From the NCBI RefSeq assembly GCF_019400745.1, contig NZ_WJIB01000005.1:186001-250000 (forward strand): DNA of 64,000 nucleotides. Direction: 5' to 3'. Below are positions 33,303 through 41,734 of the stretch, in pieces. How positions within the stretch are numbered: the stretch's first letter is position 1; every line of letters starts with the position of its first letter. A model generated the notes under the pieces. It had not been told where the DNA came from. It did not search any database and worked only from the letters and a program-made list of their open reading frames with translations. A program made the translations under genes and the position numbers. The stretch is from Cohnella sp. CFH 77786 (GTDB lineage: Bacteria; Bacillota; Bacilli; Paenibacillales; Paenibacillaceae).

Positions 33303-36300
33303 GGCGGGCGTGGACGCGGGCGATGGCGCTGCTGCTTGCTGCGGCGATCGGGGGAATGCCGCTGTCGTCCGCCGCGGCGGCGCCAAGCGATTCCCGCGTA
33401 CCGGCAGAGGACCGGCTGCAGGAGATCGACGCTTATGTCCGAGGTCTCATGGCGAAATCCGGCATTCCCGGATTGGCTGTCGCCATCGTGGAAGGGAAGG
33501 ACAACGTCCTCGTCCGGGGATACGGCTGGGCGGATCGCGCGGCCGAACGTCCCGTTACCGAGCGCACGCTGTTCGAGCTGGGCTCGACGAGCAAGGCGTT
33601 CACGGCTTTGGCGGTCATGCAGCTCGAGGCGGAGGGGCTGCTCGATTTGGACGCGCACGTCGACCGGTATTTGCCTTGGCTGCACTTCCGCTTCCGAGGC
33701 ACCCAGGCACAGGTGACGCTGCGCCAGTTGCTTCACCATACGAGCGGAGTTCCATTCCGTACGATCGGCGACATTCCGGCCGCCGATGACGAAGGCGCGC
33801 TGGAACGAACCGTCCGCATGCTGGACGGACTGGAGCTGGCGTTCGAGCCCGGAGAGAAATATTCGTACGCTACGATCAACTATGACGTCCTCGGTCTTAT
33901 CGTTCAGGAGATCAGCGGGATTCCATTCGAGCGCTACATGAGGGAGCGGATTCTGGCGCCGCTTGGCTTGAACGGCACTTACTTGTACAGAGCGCCGGAA
34001 GGCGCCGATATGGCGCAAGGCTACAAGTTCGGCCTGATGAGGCCTAACGCTTACGATGCTCCCGCCTACCGGGGCAATACGCCTGCCGGTTACGTGGTTT
34101 CGAGCGCGGCGGATATGGCTTCATGGCTCAAGGTCCAGCTTGGCGTTTCCGACACGGGCTCCATCGATCCCTCGCTCGTTCGGCGGACCCAACTGCCGGA
34201 TAGGACGGTCGCACCAGGCGCGGACGGCGCTTCATACGCCGCCGGCTGGGCGGTTTTCCAGCGCGGGTCGGGAGAGCTGTTGCACGACGGCAGCAATCCA
34301 AACTTCTCCTCTTACGTAGTTATCCGGCCCCATGACGGCATTGGCGTAGCGGTGCTGGCGAATCTGAGCAGCGCCTATACGCAGACGATCGGCCAAGGCG
34401 TCATGAACCTGATCATTGGCAAAAAGCTGCCGGACCCGGCCGGCGACCTGTACCGAAGCATGGACGGAACGGCTTCCGCCGTGTTGTTCCTGTCGGTGCC
34501 GCTGATCGTTCTCACTTTGTGGCGGCTCGGGGTTTCCTTGCTGCAGGCCGCGCGGGGAGAACGCCGCTGGAGAGGCGGTCCCGCCAGGACGACCCTCTCG
34601 GTTGCCGTGCTTGCGGCGGTGCTCGGCGGGTTCGGTTACTGTCTGTTGCGGATGCCGGATGTGCTTTACGACGGGTTGAACTGGCGCTTTATGGCCGTAT
34701 GGGCGCCGTTTACGCTGTCCGCCGCCGCCGCCGCCGTTTTCGCCGCCGCTTTTCTGTTCGGCCTTTACTATACTTTCACGCTGCTATGTCCGAAGACGGA
34801 CGAGCGAATCTGGTTTCCGCTCATCGTCTTAAGCCTGGTTAGCGGCTTCGGCAACGCCTTGATCATTTTCGTCGTGAACCAAGCCTTGAACCGGGGGGAG
34901 GACGCCCCGTTTCCGGGCGGCTTGCTGATGTATCTCATCGCGGGCATCGCCGTATACGTCGTGGGTCAGAAGCTCGTGCGCACCCGGCTGATCCGGATGT
35001 CGAACGATATGGTTTACCGCAAGCGGACCGAGCTGACGAGCCGCATCCTGAACGCCTCCTATCGCCGCGTGGAGCAGGTCGAGTACGGAAAGATCCAGGC
35101 GGCGCTCAACAACGACACCGAGACGCTCAGCGACTTCTCGAACATCGTCGTCACGGGGGCCACCAGTTTCGTCACGCTGATGTGCTGCTTCGTGTATATG
35201 GGGACGATCAGCGTCTACGGGCTGCTCGTTTCGCTGTTGGTCATCGTCGGGGCTGCCGGCCTCCATTTCCTGTTCGGCCGGCAAGCCCAGCGCATATGGG
35301 AGCAGACGCGGGACATCCAAAATGCGTTTTTCGCTTTTATTCACCACATGACATCGGGCTTCAAGGAACTGAGCCTTCACGAAGGCAAAAGGGCCGGCTT
35401 CCGCGACGACATGATCGCCAGCTCCCGGCTATATCGCGACACGCGGATCCGGGGCGAGATGAAATTCGCGAACGTCAACGTGATCGGCGAGCTGTTGTTC
35501 TCCCTGGTTGTCGGCGTCATCGCGTTTCTGTTTCCGGTGCTTTTTCCGGCCATGCAGCAGGCATCGATCCGGTCGTACGTCTTCGTGCTTCTATATATGA
35601 CCGGCCCCATTCACGGCATTCTCGGCACGATTCCGAATCTGATCCGGCTGCGGATCAGCTGGAAGCGAATCCAAGCGTTGGCCGAGGAGCTGGACTCCGT
35701 CCGGGAGAAGAGAACGGCGGGGACGGAAGAGGAGACGCCGGCCGCGTTTCAATCGCTGGAGCTCGACCGGGTCGTATACCGCCATCCTTCGCCGGAGGAA
35801 GGACAGCCGTTTGCGGTCGGACCGGTCAGCCTCTCGTTCCGGGCGGGCGAAATCACGTTCATCACGGGAGGGAACGGAAGCGGGAAATCGACGTTGGCCC
35901 GCTTAGCCACCGGTCTCTACGCGCCGGACGAAGGTACGGTGCGGGTGAACGGCATCCCGATGGAGCCGGATCGCCTGGGGCGCCATTACTCGGCCGTCTT
36001 CAGCGATTTCCACTTGTTCGAAAAGCTGTACGGCCTCGATGCAGCCGCTCTGAGAGGGAAGATCGACGAATATTTGTTCCTGCTCCGTCTGCACGACAAG
36101 GTGCAAATTCGGGAAGGGACGCTCGGCACGCCGGGACTTTCGACCGGTCAGCGCAAGCGGTTGGCGCTGCTGATCAGCTACTTGGAGGACCGGCCCGTCT
36201 ACTTGTTCGATGAATGGGCGGCCGATCAGGATCCCGAATTCCGGCGTTTCTTCTACGAAACGCTGTTGCCCGAACTGAGGGAACGGAACAAATGCGTCAT

Positions 36301-36430
36301 TGCCATTACGCATGACGACCGGTACTTCGGCATGGCCGACCGGATCGTCAAGCTGGAGCTGGGCAAAGTGACCGCGATCGAATCCGCCGGCAGACTCGCG
36401 GACGAAGCGCGCGCCGAAGCGGCGGGATGA
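33299..36430 (+). CDS. Prodrug-activating S12 peptidase fused to a cyclic-peptide-type ABC exporter
   Basis: A 1043-residue fusion. A signal/anchor segment (1-28) leads to a serine peptidase of the beta-lactamase-like S12 family outside the membrane: SxxK at Ser96-Lys99 (GSTSK), a Tyr block near 190 and HDG at 329-331. Helices near 394-412, 433-452 and 466-497 follow. Then comes a complete SyrD/PvdE-type ABC half-transporter: Walker A GGNGSGKST (857-865), signature LSTGQRKRL (947-955), Walker B VYLFDE (967-972) and EWAADQDP. This matches ZmaM and PamJ, which export N-acyl-D-Asn prodrugs and clip the cap; ClbP is the peptidase-only relative. With the Asn C-A-T-E module in the same operon it forms an export and self-protection pair. 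The stop overlaps the next NRPS start. Confidence 0.9.
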   Translation: MRRAWTRAMALLLAAAIGGMPLSSAAAAPSDSRVPAEDRLQEIDAYVRGLMAKSGIPGLAVAIVEGKDNVLVRGYGWADRAAERPVTERTLFELGSTSKAFTALAVMQLEAEGLLDLDAHVDRYLPWLHFRFRGTQAQVTLRQLLHHTSGVPFRTIGDIPAADDEGALERTVRMLDGLELAFEPGEKYSYATINYDVLGLIVQEISGIPFERYMRERILAPLGLNGTYLYRAPEGADMAQGYKFGLMRPNAYDAPAYRGNTPAGYVVSSAADMASWLKVQLGVSDTGSIDPSLVRRTQLPDRTVAPGADGASYAAGWAVFQRGSGELLHDGSNPNFSSYVVIRPHDGIGVAVLANLSSAYTQTIGQGVMNLIIGKKLPDPAGDLYRSMDGTASAVLFLSVPLIVLTLWRLGVSLLQAARGERRWRGGPARTTLSVAVLAAVLGGFGYCLLRMPDVLYDGLNWRFMAVWAPFTLSAAAAAVFAAAFLFGLYYTFTLLCPKTDERIWFPLIVLSLVSGFGNALIIFVVNQALNRGEDAPFPGGLLMYLIAGIAVYVVGQKLVRTRLIRMSNDMVYRKRTELTSRILNASYRRVEQVEYGKIQAALNNDTETLSDFSNIVVTGATSFVTLMCCFVYMGTISVYGLLVSLLVIVGAAGLHFLFGRQAQRIWEQTRDIQNAFFAFIHHMTSGFKELSLHEGKRAGFRDDMIASSRLYRDTRIRGEMKFANVNVIGELLFSLVVGVIAFLFPVLFPAMQQASIRSYVFVLLYMTGPIHGILGTIPNLIRLRISWKRIQALAEELDSVREKRTAGTEEETPAAFQSLELDRVVYRHPSPEEGQPFAVGPVSLSFRAGEITFITGGNGSGKSTLARLATGLYAPDEGTVRVNGIPMEPDRLGRHYSAVFSDFHLFEKLYGLDAAALRGKIDEYLFLLRLHDKVQIREGTLGTPGLSTGQRKRLALLISYLEDRPVYLFDEWAADQDPEFRRFFYETLLPELRERNKCVIAITHDDRYFGMADRIVKLELGKVTAIESAGRLADEARAEAAG

Positions 36431-36456
36431 CCGAAAGGAAGGGGGGTGTCCGTGTC

Positions 36457-39400
36457 ATGAACGGCGCCGCGAAACTGGACCGCACGAATATCGAGGACAT
36501 TACAGCCTTGACTCCGACGCAGGAAGGGCTTCTCTACCACTACCTTAGCGGCAAGGAAGACGGGCGCTATGACCAGCAGCTTAGCCTCCGCTTTTCCGGG
36601 GAACTGTGCATGGAGACGCTGCGCGCCGCTTGGCGGCACGTCGCCCGAACCAATGAAATGCTCCGGACGGTGTTCCGATGGGAGAAGCTGGAGCATCCCG
36701 TGCAGATCGTACTGCGAGAGCATGAGATTCCGGTCGAGGAGCGGGATTTGTCCGCCTTTCCCGCCCCCGAGCGGGAAAGGCGCCTGGAAGAGGCGCGGGA
36801 GGCCGACCGTCGGGAAAGGCCCGACCTCACGGTCAAACCGTTCCGCGTTCTCGTATGCAAACTGGACGACCGCGGCTTCGAAATGATCGTCAGTTGGCAC
36901 CATATTTTGTTCGACGGATGGAGCAACGCCATTGTATTGAAAGAGTTCATGCAAGCGTACGACGCCTTCCTGGCGGGTGCGAAGCCGCATCTGCCCCGAA
37001 AAACGAAGTTCAAGGCGTTCGTCGCCTGGCACCAGCAAGCTCAAGCGGAACGGGAAAGCAGGCGGAGTTATTGGGAGGGGGCATTCGCCGGTCTTGCGGA
37101 CCGCGCGCTGCTTCCGTTCGAGGGAGACGACGGGGAAGAGGGGGAACCGGGACGGCACGTGGCGGCGTTCGAACCTCGCATCATTACGCGTTTGGGCGAA
37201 TTCGCCAAGCAGCGGAATGTTACGGCGGCGTCCGTGCTGTACGCGGTATGGGCGTTGCTGCTGCATAAGTACGGCGGAGGAGCCCGCGACGTCGTGTTCG
37301 GCACGACGGTTTCCGGCCGAACGCCTGAGATCGACCGGGTGGAAGAGATGGTCGGGCTGTTCATCAACACGGTTCCGCTTCGCGTTACCGTGGACGAATC
37401 GGCCTCTGCGGAACAGGCAGTGCGGACCGTGGATGGCTTGCTTAGGGAACGGGAGCCCTACGAGAATACGCCGCTGACCGACATCGTACGCTGGAGCGGA
37501 TCGGAAAGCGCGGACGAACTGTTCGAGACGGTCGTCGTGCTCGACAATTATCCGTTGGACGTTGCCGCCTTTCGGTCCGGCAATCTGGCCGTCACCGGAC
37601 ATCGGATGCGGGAGGCGACTCATTACCGGCTCGCGCTCGGCATTCATGCTTACGGGGAGTGGAAGGCGGAGTTCGAATTCGACCCGTCGAGCCTTTCCGG
37701 CGGAGACGTCGGGAGAATGGCGGATCATTACATGCATTTGTTGCTCCAGGTGCTGAGCGATCCGCAGTCCCCCGTCGGCGAACTCGAACTGGCGACCGGG
37801 CCGGAGCGGGAGCGGATCTTGACGGTCTTCAACCGCCCCGTTGGGGAGCGCGGAACGGAATTGGCGCACCGCGCGTTCGAAGCTCAGGTTCGGGCGACGC
37901 CCGATCATCCGGCGGTCATTAGCGACGGACGCAAATTTACGTACCGGGAAATCGACGAAAGCGCCGATCGGCTTGCCCGTCGGCTCGTTCGCGCAGGCGT
38001 CGCGCCGGACAGGCTGGTCGCGCTTGCGTTGGAACGGTCGGCCGATTTCGTGGTCGCCATGCTGGCCGTGCTCAAAGCCGGCGGCGGCTATATCCCGATC
38101 GACGTTTCTTTTGCCCCTGCTCGAATCGATTACATCTTGAAAGACAGCGCCGCGGATATCCTGATCGTGCGGGACGGGGCGCCGAACGTTCCGGCTTTCG
38201 AAGGGAAAGTGATCTCGATAGGCGGGGAGGACGTTTCCGCGGAGCCGGCCGATGCCGGAGAACCGGAAAGCGGCTATGCGAATTCGCAGCCTCCGCACCG
38301 GCCGGATCAACTCGCGTACGTCATCTACACGTCCGGCTCGACCGGCAGGCCGAAGGGCGTCATGACCGAGCACCGACATCTGCTCGCATACGTGAGGGCG
38401 TTTCAGCGCGAATTCCGTCTCGGGCCCGGCGACGTCGTGCTCCAGCAAGCCTCGTGCTCGTTCGACCATTTCGTCGAGGAGGTTTACCCCGCCTTGCTCA
38501 GCGGAGGGGCTGTTCTCATCGCAAGGCGCGAAGACGCGCTCGATCCCGGCCGCCTTACGCGGCTGATCGAAGACAACGGCGTAACGGTCGTCACCGTGCA
38601 GCCGCTTATGCTGGCCGAGCTCGATAAAAGGGACGGAGCGGCTGGCGTGCATACGTACATCAGCGGCGGGGACGTTCTCAAATACGAGCATGTCTCCCGA
38701 CTAGTCCGCCGGGCGAGAGTTTACAATTCCTACGGACCGACGGAGGCGACGGTATGCGCCACGTATTGGCGCTGCGGCGCTCGCCCGCTCAAGAGCATCC
38801 CGATCGGGATCCCTATCGAGGGTTACAACGTGTATGTCGTCGATCGGCGCGGCCGCCTGCAGCCCGTCGGGATTCCGGGCGAAATCTGCATTTCCGGCAA
38901 CGGCGTCGCGCGGGGGTATTTGGGCAATCGGGAACTGACCGCCGGCAAATTCGTCCCCGACCCTTACAGGCCCGGAGAAACGATGTACAAAACCGGGGAT
39001 ATCGGCGTTTGGCGTTCCGACGGGAGTCTTCGGTTCATCGGCCGCAACGACGAACAGGTGAAAATCAGGGGGTATCGGATCGACCCGCGCGAAATCGAGC
39101 TGGCGCTGCTCGAGCATCCGGCCGTCTCCGAAGCCGTCGTGCTGGCTGTGGATGACGCGGCGCGGGCGAAGGCCATCGCCGCCTACGTTGCGGCGGCCGG
39201 CGGGACGACGGCCCGCGAGCTTCGGGAGCATGTCGGCACGCTTCTGCCTCCGTATATGATCCCGTCCTTCTACTACCGGATAACGTCCGTGCCGAGAACC
39301 GGCAACGATAAGGCCGACAAGCAGGCATTGCTCCGATGCTCCGACCTGCTTCCGTCCGGTCACGACGACGGCGGGGAGCGGAGCGATACGGAACGGGCCG

Positions 39401-40227
39401 TTGCCGGCTTATGGCGAGAGGTGCTGAAGCTGGAGTCGTTCGGCGTGCACGATCACTTCTTCGACATCGGCGGCAATTCCCTGCTTCTCATGCAGCTCCA
39501 GGCGAGATTGGAACAAAGGTTCGATGCCGGAATCTCCGTTTCGGACCTGTTCTCGCTTCCGTCGGTCTCGAAGCAAGCCGCGCGGCTCGATGAGATAAGG
39601 AATACCGCGGAAACCGTTGCGATAGCCGATTACCAGACGCTCCCGGCCGAGTTCTTCGGCGTTCGGCTATCAGGCCGTTGGCGCGAAGGCCTCGTCCGGT
39701 CCCGGATCGAGCCCGCGCTGGCCGCGTCGCTAACGCGCATCGCGTCCGAGTTTTCGGTGGAGCGGTACGACGTGCTCGTGTCCATGTGGGGCTATTTGTT
39801 CGCCGAAGCGGCCGGCAGCCGCACCGCGACGTTTCATCTCGGCATGCCGGATGGCCGGTACGCGGTTCCGTTCCGGCTCGATCTGGACCGGCTGCGCGAT
39901 TTTCCGGAATTATTCGTCACCGTCCGATCGCGAAGGAAGGGGGCGGAGCCGCCGGAGACGTACCGGCTGGACCGGGTCGGCCGGTTCGTGCCGGAGCGGA
40001 ACGCCTCCGAGGTGCTGCCCATCGTCTTGCGCGAAGAAGCTTGGGCGGAGGAACGGTCCGATCTGTTCGACCTGATTCTCGGCTTGGGGGATGAGGAAGA
40101 GGACGGTGGCATGCGCTTGTCGCTGCGGTTTAACGCAGGCCGCCTGTTGCAAGAAAGGGCGGAGTGGCTGGCGGAATCCTATCTCCATTTGCTGAGGCAG
40201 TTGTCAGGCATCGGCGCAAAGGCATGA
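36457..40227 (+). CDS. NRPS, C-A-T plus incomplete C-terminal domain, predicted basic residue
   Basis: A 1256-residue module. The condensation domain has HHILFDGW near residue 148; as it follows an E domain it should accept a D-configured donor. The adenylation domain spans about 465-960 (YTSGSTGRPKG, NSYGPTE, YKTGDIGV) and the carrier Ser is in GGNSLLLM near residue 1008. Pocket residues read D-H-E-T-I-G-S-V-C-K, close to the Lys code DAESIGSVCK; the acidic Glu suits a cationic side chain such as Lys, Orn or an Arg-derived residue. The last 200 residues resemble the C-terminal part of a condensation domain without HHxxxDG, perhaps a docking piece towards the PKS. ATG 36457 follows GGAAGGGGGG; ATG 36427 overlaps the upstream stop and is the alternative. 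Confidence 0.9.
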   Translation: MNGAAKLDRTNIEDITALTPTQEGLLYHYLSGKEDGRYDQQLSLRFSGELCMETLRAAWRHVARTNEMLRTVFRWEKLEHPVQIVLREHEIPVEERDLSAFPAPERERRLEEAREADRRERPDLTVKPFRVLVCKLDDRGFEMIVSWHHILFDGWSNAIVLKEFMQAYDAFLAGAKPHLPRKTKFKAFVAWHQQAQAERESRRSYWEGAFAGLADRALLPFEGDDGEEGEPGRHVAAFEPRIITRLGEFAKQRNVTAASVLYAVWALLLHKYGGGARDVVFGTTVSGRTPEIDRVEEMVGLFINTVPLRVTVDESASAEQAVRTVDGLLREREPYENTPLTDIVRWSGSESADELFETVVVLDNYPLDVAAFRSGNLAVTGHRMREATHYRLALGIHAYGEWKAEFEFDPSSLSGGDVGRMADHYMHLLLQVLSDPQSPVGELELATGPERERILTVFNRPVGERGTELAHRAFEAQVRATPDHPAVISDGRKFTYREIDESADRLARRLVRAGVAPDRLVALALERSADFVVAMLAVLKAGGGYIPIDVSFAPARIDYILKDSAADILIVRDGAPNVPAFEGKVISIGGEDVSAEPADAGEPESGYANSQPPHRPDQLAYVIYTSGSTGRPKGVMTEHRHLLAYVRAFQREFRLGPGDVVLQQASCSFDHFVEEVYPALLSGGAVLIARREDALDPGRLTRLIEDNGVTVVTVQPLMLAELDKRDGAAGVHTYISGGDVLKYEHVSRLVRRARVYNSYGPTEATVCATYWRCGARPLKSIPIGIPIEGYNVYVVDRRGRLQPVGIPGEICISGNGVARGYLGNRELTAGKFVPDPYRPGETMYKTGDIGVWRSDGSLRFIGRNDEQVKIRGYRIDPREIELALLEHPAVSEAVVLAVDDAARAKAIAAYVAAAGGTTARELREHVGTLLPPYMIPSFYYRITSVPRTGNDKADKQALLRCSDLLPSGHDDGGERSDTERAVAGLWREVLKLESFGVHDHFFDIGGNSLLLMQLQARLEQRFDAGISVSDLFSLPSVSKQAARLDEIRNTAETVAIADYQTLPAEFFGVRLSGRWREGLVRSRIEPALAASLTRIASEFSVERYDVLVSMWGYLFAEAAGSRTATFHLGMPDGRYAVPFRLDLDRLRDFPELFVTVRSRRKGAEPPETYRLDRVGRFVPERNASEVLPIVLREEAWAEERSDLFDLILGLGDEEEDGGMRLSLRFNAGRLLQERAEWLAESYLHLLRQLSGIGAKA

Positions 40228-40399
40228 AGGTCGGAGAACGACGAAGGAAGCCGAGGAGGGAGATCGGGATAGACGAGGAAGCCATGAAAGTCGAGGAAGC
40301 CGGGAATGGGGAAGAAGGCATCCAGCCTGGAACGGGTGAACCGGTTGAGCGGGGAGTACGCGGCTTCGGCCGCCACGGAAAGGAGCGGTAAGGGAACGC
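40228..40399 (+). other. Gap inside the operon with short purine-rich repeats
   Basis: About 170 bases between the NRPS and the acyltransferase. CGAGGAAGCC occurs twice within about 20 bases, among other GA-rich near-repeats. Open frames cross it but none has a convincing product or ribosome site, and I see no terminator. Confidence 0.4.
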
Positions 40400-41734
40400 A
40401 TGGCGAAGTGGGCTCATCTATATCCCGGACAGGGATCCCAATACGTCGGAATGGGCAAAAAGCTGCGGGACGATTCAGAGACGGCTCGCCGCGTGTTCGA
40501 GGAAGCGGACGATCTACTCGGCTTTCGTCTGAGCAGCGTCATTTTCGAAGGCGATCCGGAGCGCCTGACCCGGACCGATATGACGCAGCCGGCGCTGCTC
40601 ACGGTCAGCGTCGCGGCTTTCCGCGTGCTGACGGAGCGGACCGGCGCAGAGCCCGATTACGCGGCGGGTCACAGCCTCGGCGAATGGTCGGCCCTTGCCT
40701 GCGCGGGGGCAATCGGCTTCTCGGACGCGATCAGGCTCGTTTCGCTGCGGGGGCGGCTGATGCAAGAAGCGGCGGAGGAAGGCGGGGGAGCGATGTGCGC
40801 CGTCCTCGGCATCGACCGGGAAGCGGTGGAGGAAACATGCCGCGGTCTCTCCGCTCCCGGAGCGGAAGTGGTCGTCAGCAATATCAACTCGCCCGGACAA
40901 ACGGTGATTTCCGGCCGGGCGGATGCCGTTCGGCAGGCGTCGGAGAGACTGGAGCGCCTTGGAGCGAGAACCGCCTACTTGAACGTGGGAGCGCCTTTCC
41001 ATAGCCCGCTCATGGCGCCGGCGGCCGAACGGCTGAGAGCGGAGCTTAAGCCGCAAGCCTTCACGCTTCCCCGGTGGCCGGTCGTCTCCAACGTGACGGC
41101 GGTCCCTTACTCGTCGCCGGAAGAGATCGTACGCCTGCTCGCAGAGCAGATCGTTGCGCCGGTTCGGTGGGAGGAGACGATGCGGTTTTTGCGCGGGGCG
41201 GGCGTGACGGCCGTCGTCGAGATCGGCCCGATGACGGTGCTGACGCGGCTGGCGAAGGCAATCGAGAAGGAAATGTCCGCTTTCTCTTTCGAAAAACCCG
41301 AGCAATGGACCGAGCTGCGCGAAGGCATGAAGCCGTTCCTGGAACGGTCATCCCCGGCCGCGCGCCGCTTCGTGGCCCGATGCCTGACCGCCGCAGCCGG
41401 AACGCGCAACCGCAACTGGGACGAACGGGCCTACCGCGAAGGCGTGATCGAACCGTACCAGGCGATCGAAGCGATCCAAGCGAGGCTGGACGCGGAGGAT
41501 CGCGGACCCGATATCGGGGAGATGGCCGAGGCGCTCTCGCTGCTCGTCCGGATTTTCGAAACGAAAGGCGTGCCGTCGGCGGAACGCGTAGAGAGGCTGT
41601 TCGAAATCGTCGAGCGCACAGGAACGGGTGACCGGTTCCCGCAATACGCATTGCGCGTTCCGGAGCCGGCAACGGCACCCGCAACGGATTCGGCTCATCC
41701 GGGAGGTGCGGCGAATGGACTTCGGATCGGTTAA
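40400..41734 (+). CDS. Discrete malonyl-CoA:ACP acyltransferase (trans-AT)
   Basis: A 444-residue FabD-type acyltransferase. YPGQGSQYVGMG opens the fold, GHSLGE carries the catalytic Ser (about 92), and AFHSP-like GAPFHSPLM holds the catalytic His. It should load malonyl units onto the two ACPs of the downstream PKS, which has no AT of its own. The catalytic domain ends near residue 300. A further 140 residues form a charged helical extension of unknown role (NRNWDERAYREGVIEPYQAIEAIQ), absent from FabD. The start follows AAGGGA, and the 3' end overlaps the PKS start by 20 bases, implying coupled translation. Confidence 0.92.
   Translation: MAKWAHLYPGQGSQYVGMGKKLRDDSETARRVFEEADDLLGFRLSSVIFEGDPERLTRTDMTQPALLTVSVAAFRVLTERTGAEPDYAAGHSLGEWSALACAGAIGFSDAIRLVSLRGRLMQEAAEEGGGAMCAVLGIDREAVEETCRGLSAPGAEVVVSNINSPGQTVISGRADAVRQASERLERLGARTAYLNVGAPFHSPLMAPAAERLRAELKPQAFTLPRWPVVSNVTAVPYSSPEEIVRLLAEQIVAPVRWEETMRFLRGAGVTAVVEIGPMTVLTRLAKAIEKEMSAFSFEKPEQWTELREGMKPFLERSSPAARRFVARCLTAAAGTRNRNWDERAYREGVIEPYQAIEAIQARLDAEDRGPDIGEMAEALSLLVRIFETKGVPSAERVERLFEIVERTGTGDRFPQYALRVPEPATAPATDSAHPGGAANGLRIG

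Noticed and set aside
36253..38691. An 812-codon minus-strand open frame opposite the exporter and second NRPS
   Set aside because: Same GC-driven shadow effect; no start site or recognisable domain.
40228..40399. A small gene between the second NRPS and the acyltransferase
   Set aside because: Frames through this gap are Glu/Gly/Arg-rich low-complexity products of purine repeats, with no supported start.
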